Assembly (NCBI GenBank): GCA_910587205.1
Contig: CAJULZ010000071.1
Span: 1 to 14,569 of the forward strand
Length of the DNA stretch: 14,569 nucleotides
Source of the DNA: an uncultured Oscillospiraceae bacterium
GTDB lineage: Bacteria > Bacillota > Clostridia > Oscillospirales > Oscillospiraceae
Reading direction: 5' to 3'
The position numbers and the translations under genes are program-made. A model generated the notes under the pieces. That model ran no database searches. It was not told the DNA's origin and saw only the letters and a list, made by a program, of their open reading frames with translations. Each line of letters starts with the position of its first letter. Position 1 is the stretch's first letter. Shown piece by piece: positions 14,086 to 14,569 of the stretch.

Positions 14086-14340
14086 ATGGCAGAATTGACA
14101 TCGATGAAGAACATCGGCAGAGAGATGGCCCGGAAGCTGGCTGCCGTGGGCATCCACACCCCGGAGCAGCTGGTACGGGAGGGCGCCGAGCAGACGTTTT
14201 TCCGCCTGAAAACGTGGTTCCCCCAGGTGTGCCTGGTTCACCTCTACGCCCTGGAGGGGGCCATCCGCGGGGTGGAGTTCAACAGACTCCCCACAGACAG
14301 GAAGCGGGAGCTGAAGGCGTTCAGCGACCAGCTCAAATAG
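14086..14340 (+). CDS. TfoX/Sxy C-terminal-domain protein
   Basis: An 84-residue protein that consists of little more than the TfoX C-terminal domain: MKNIGREMARKLAAVGIHTPEQL is the helix-hairpin-helix-like N-terminal part, and the FPQVCLVHLYALEGAIRGVEFNRLP block is characteristic of the family. The TfoX N-terminal domain is missing, as is usual for stand-alone Firmicute members. The role is unknown; in gamma-proteobacteria the full protein regulates competence, which cannot be transferred. The ATG lies 11 nt after the regulator stop codon with AGGGGGAA in front, so both are probably cotranscribed. Confidence 0.85.
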   Translation: MAELTSMKNIGREMARKLAAVGIHTPEQLVREGAEQTFFRLKTWFPQVCLVHLYALEGAIRGVEFNRLPTDRKRELKAFSDQLK

Positions 14341-14360
14341 AGCCCGCGGCGGCGAAATCT

Positions 14361-14407
14361 CAACCATTTCTCAACGGTTTCCTTGACCGCTTTCTTGACC
14401 GTTTTCT
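14361..14407. repeat. Degenerate 12-bp tandem repeat
   Basis: Four units in a row: CAACCATTTCT (14361-14371, 11 nt), CAACGGTTTCCT (14372-14383), TGACCGCTTTCT (14384-14395) and TGACCGTTTTCT (14396-14407). The last two differ at one base. The array starts 21 nt after the TfoX-C stop and lies upstream of the ABC ATPase gene. Direct repeats of about one helical turn are the usual targets of OmpR-type regulators, so it could be an operator; this is inference. Confidence 0.5.
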
Positions 14408-14423
14408 GATAGGATTGGATTGC

Positions 14424-14452
14424 TGTAGGGGCGCGCATTGCGCGCCTCTACA
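14424..14452. repeat. Small palindrome, TGTAGGGGCG type
   Basis: TGTAGGGGCGCGCA-T-TGCGCGCCTCTACA, 29 bp, paired throughout with one G-U. It shares the TGTARGGGCGC end with the element at 4006-4079 and looks like a minimal member of the same dispersed family. It sits 29 nt before the ABC ATPase start codon. Confidence 0.7.
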
Positions 14453-14481
14453 TGGGCAATCTTGAAAACGGAGGCTTCTTT

Positions 14482-14569
14482 ATGGAATATGTACTGGTCG
14501 CACAGGGCCTGTCCAAGCATTATAAGGACTTCAAGGCCCTGGACAATCTCACCATGCACGTGCCCAAGG
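14482..14569 (+). CDS. ABC transporter ATP-binding protein, N-terminal fragment
   Basis: Only 29 codons are inside the window: MEYVLVAQGLSKHYKDFKAL followed by DNLTMHVPK. 'GLSKHYKDFKALDNLTMHVPKG' has the usual beginning of an ABC ATPase before the Walker A motif. GGAGG (14470-14474) lies 7 nt before the ATG. Its position after a response regulator suggests an export or drug/peptide transporter under that regulator's control; the substrate cannot be told. Confidence 0.8.
   Translation, partial: MEYVLVAQGLSKHYKDFKALDNLTMHVPK

Noticed and set aside
1..14569. CRISPR arrays, tRNA or rRNA genes, transposase genes
   Set aside because: No spaced identical repeats, cloverleaf-like sequences or transposase-like frames were seen on either strand.

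Overview
The window reads like a chromosomal piece of a high-GC anaerobic Firmicute of the Clostridia, most likely an Oscillospiraceae relative. The basis is strong Shine-Dalgarno sites (AGGAGG type), C/G-ending codons, an IlvB/IlvN-IlvC-IlvD set of Clostridial type, a DUF1540 protein, a PatB-type lyase, and small dispersed palindromes of the kind scattered through gut Clostridia. This assignment is inference; no rRNA or other phylogenetic marker is present.

Layout. Positions 1-1470: a truncated minus-strand gene, a multi-pass membrane protein and a Cys-rich DUF1540 protein closed by a strong terminator. Positions 1537-7883: a branched-chain amino acid block. It holds ilvB-ilvN with a near-consensus promoter and a leader that looks like a transcription attenuator, then ilvC with its own promoter, then ilvD with its own promoter. 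Together these give acetolactate synthase, ketol-acid reductoisomerase and dihydroxyacid dehydratase, the common Val/Ile/Leu route. A small divergent gene pair (68-aa unknown protein and 65-aa ribbon-helix-helix-like protein) sits in an AT-rich pocket between ilvC and ilvD. Positions 7928-10734: trkA-trkH, a K+ uptake pair with a 4-nt overlap. Positions 10905-12116: a PatB/MalY-type PLP lyase. Positions 12117-12570: no gene, but a cluster of palindromes. Positions 12571-13258 (minus): a small membrane protein and a FlK-like hotdog thioesterase, transcribed from a promoter that diverges from that of an orphan OmpR-type response regulator (13409-14074). The regulator is followed by a TfoX C-terminal-domain protein and the start of an ABC transporter ATPase that runs off the window.

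Most unusual observation: directly after ilvC lies an in-frame 165-bp unit rich in hairpins. Its end repeats the last 11 codons of ilvC with identical amino acids but 8 synonymous third-base changes. The distal copy has the codon style of the ilvC body and sits next to the terminator, while the copy now used as the gene's end is the one with atypical codons. This looks like a small element that replaced the 3' end of ilvC with a recoded version, or the scar of a xenologous replacement. The second notable item is the ilvB leader: a 13-bp hairpin followed by seven T, with an upstream segment able to pair with its 3' arm.
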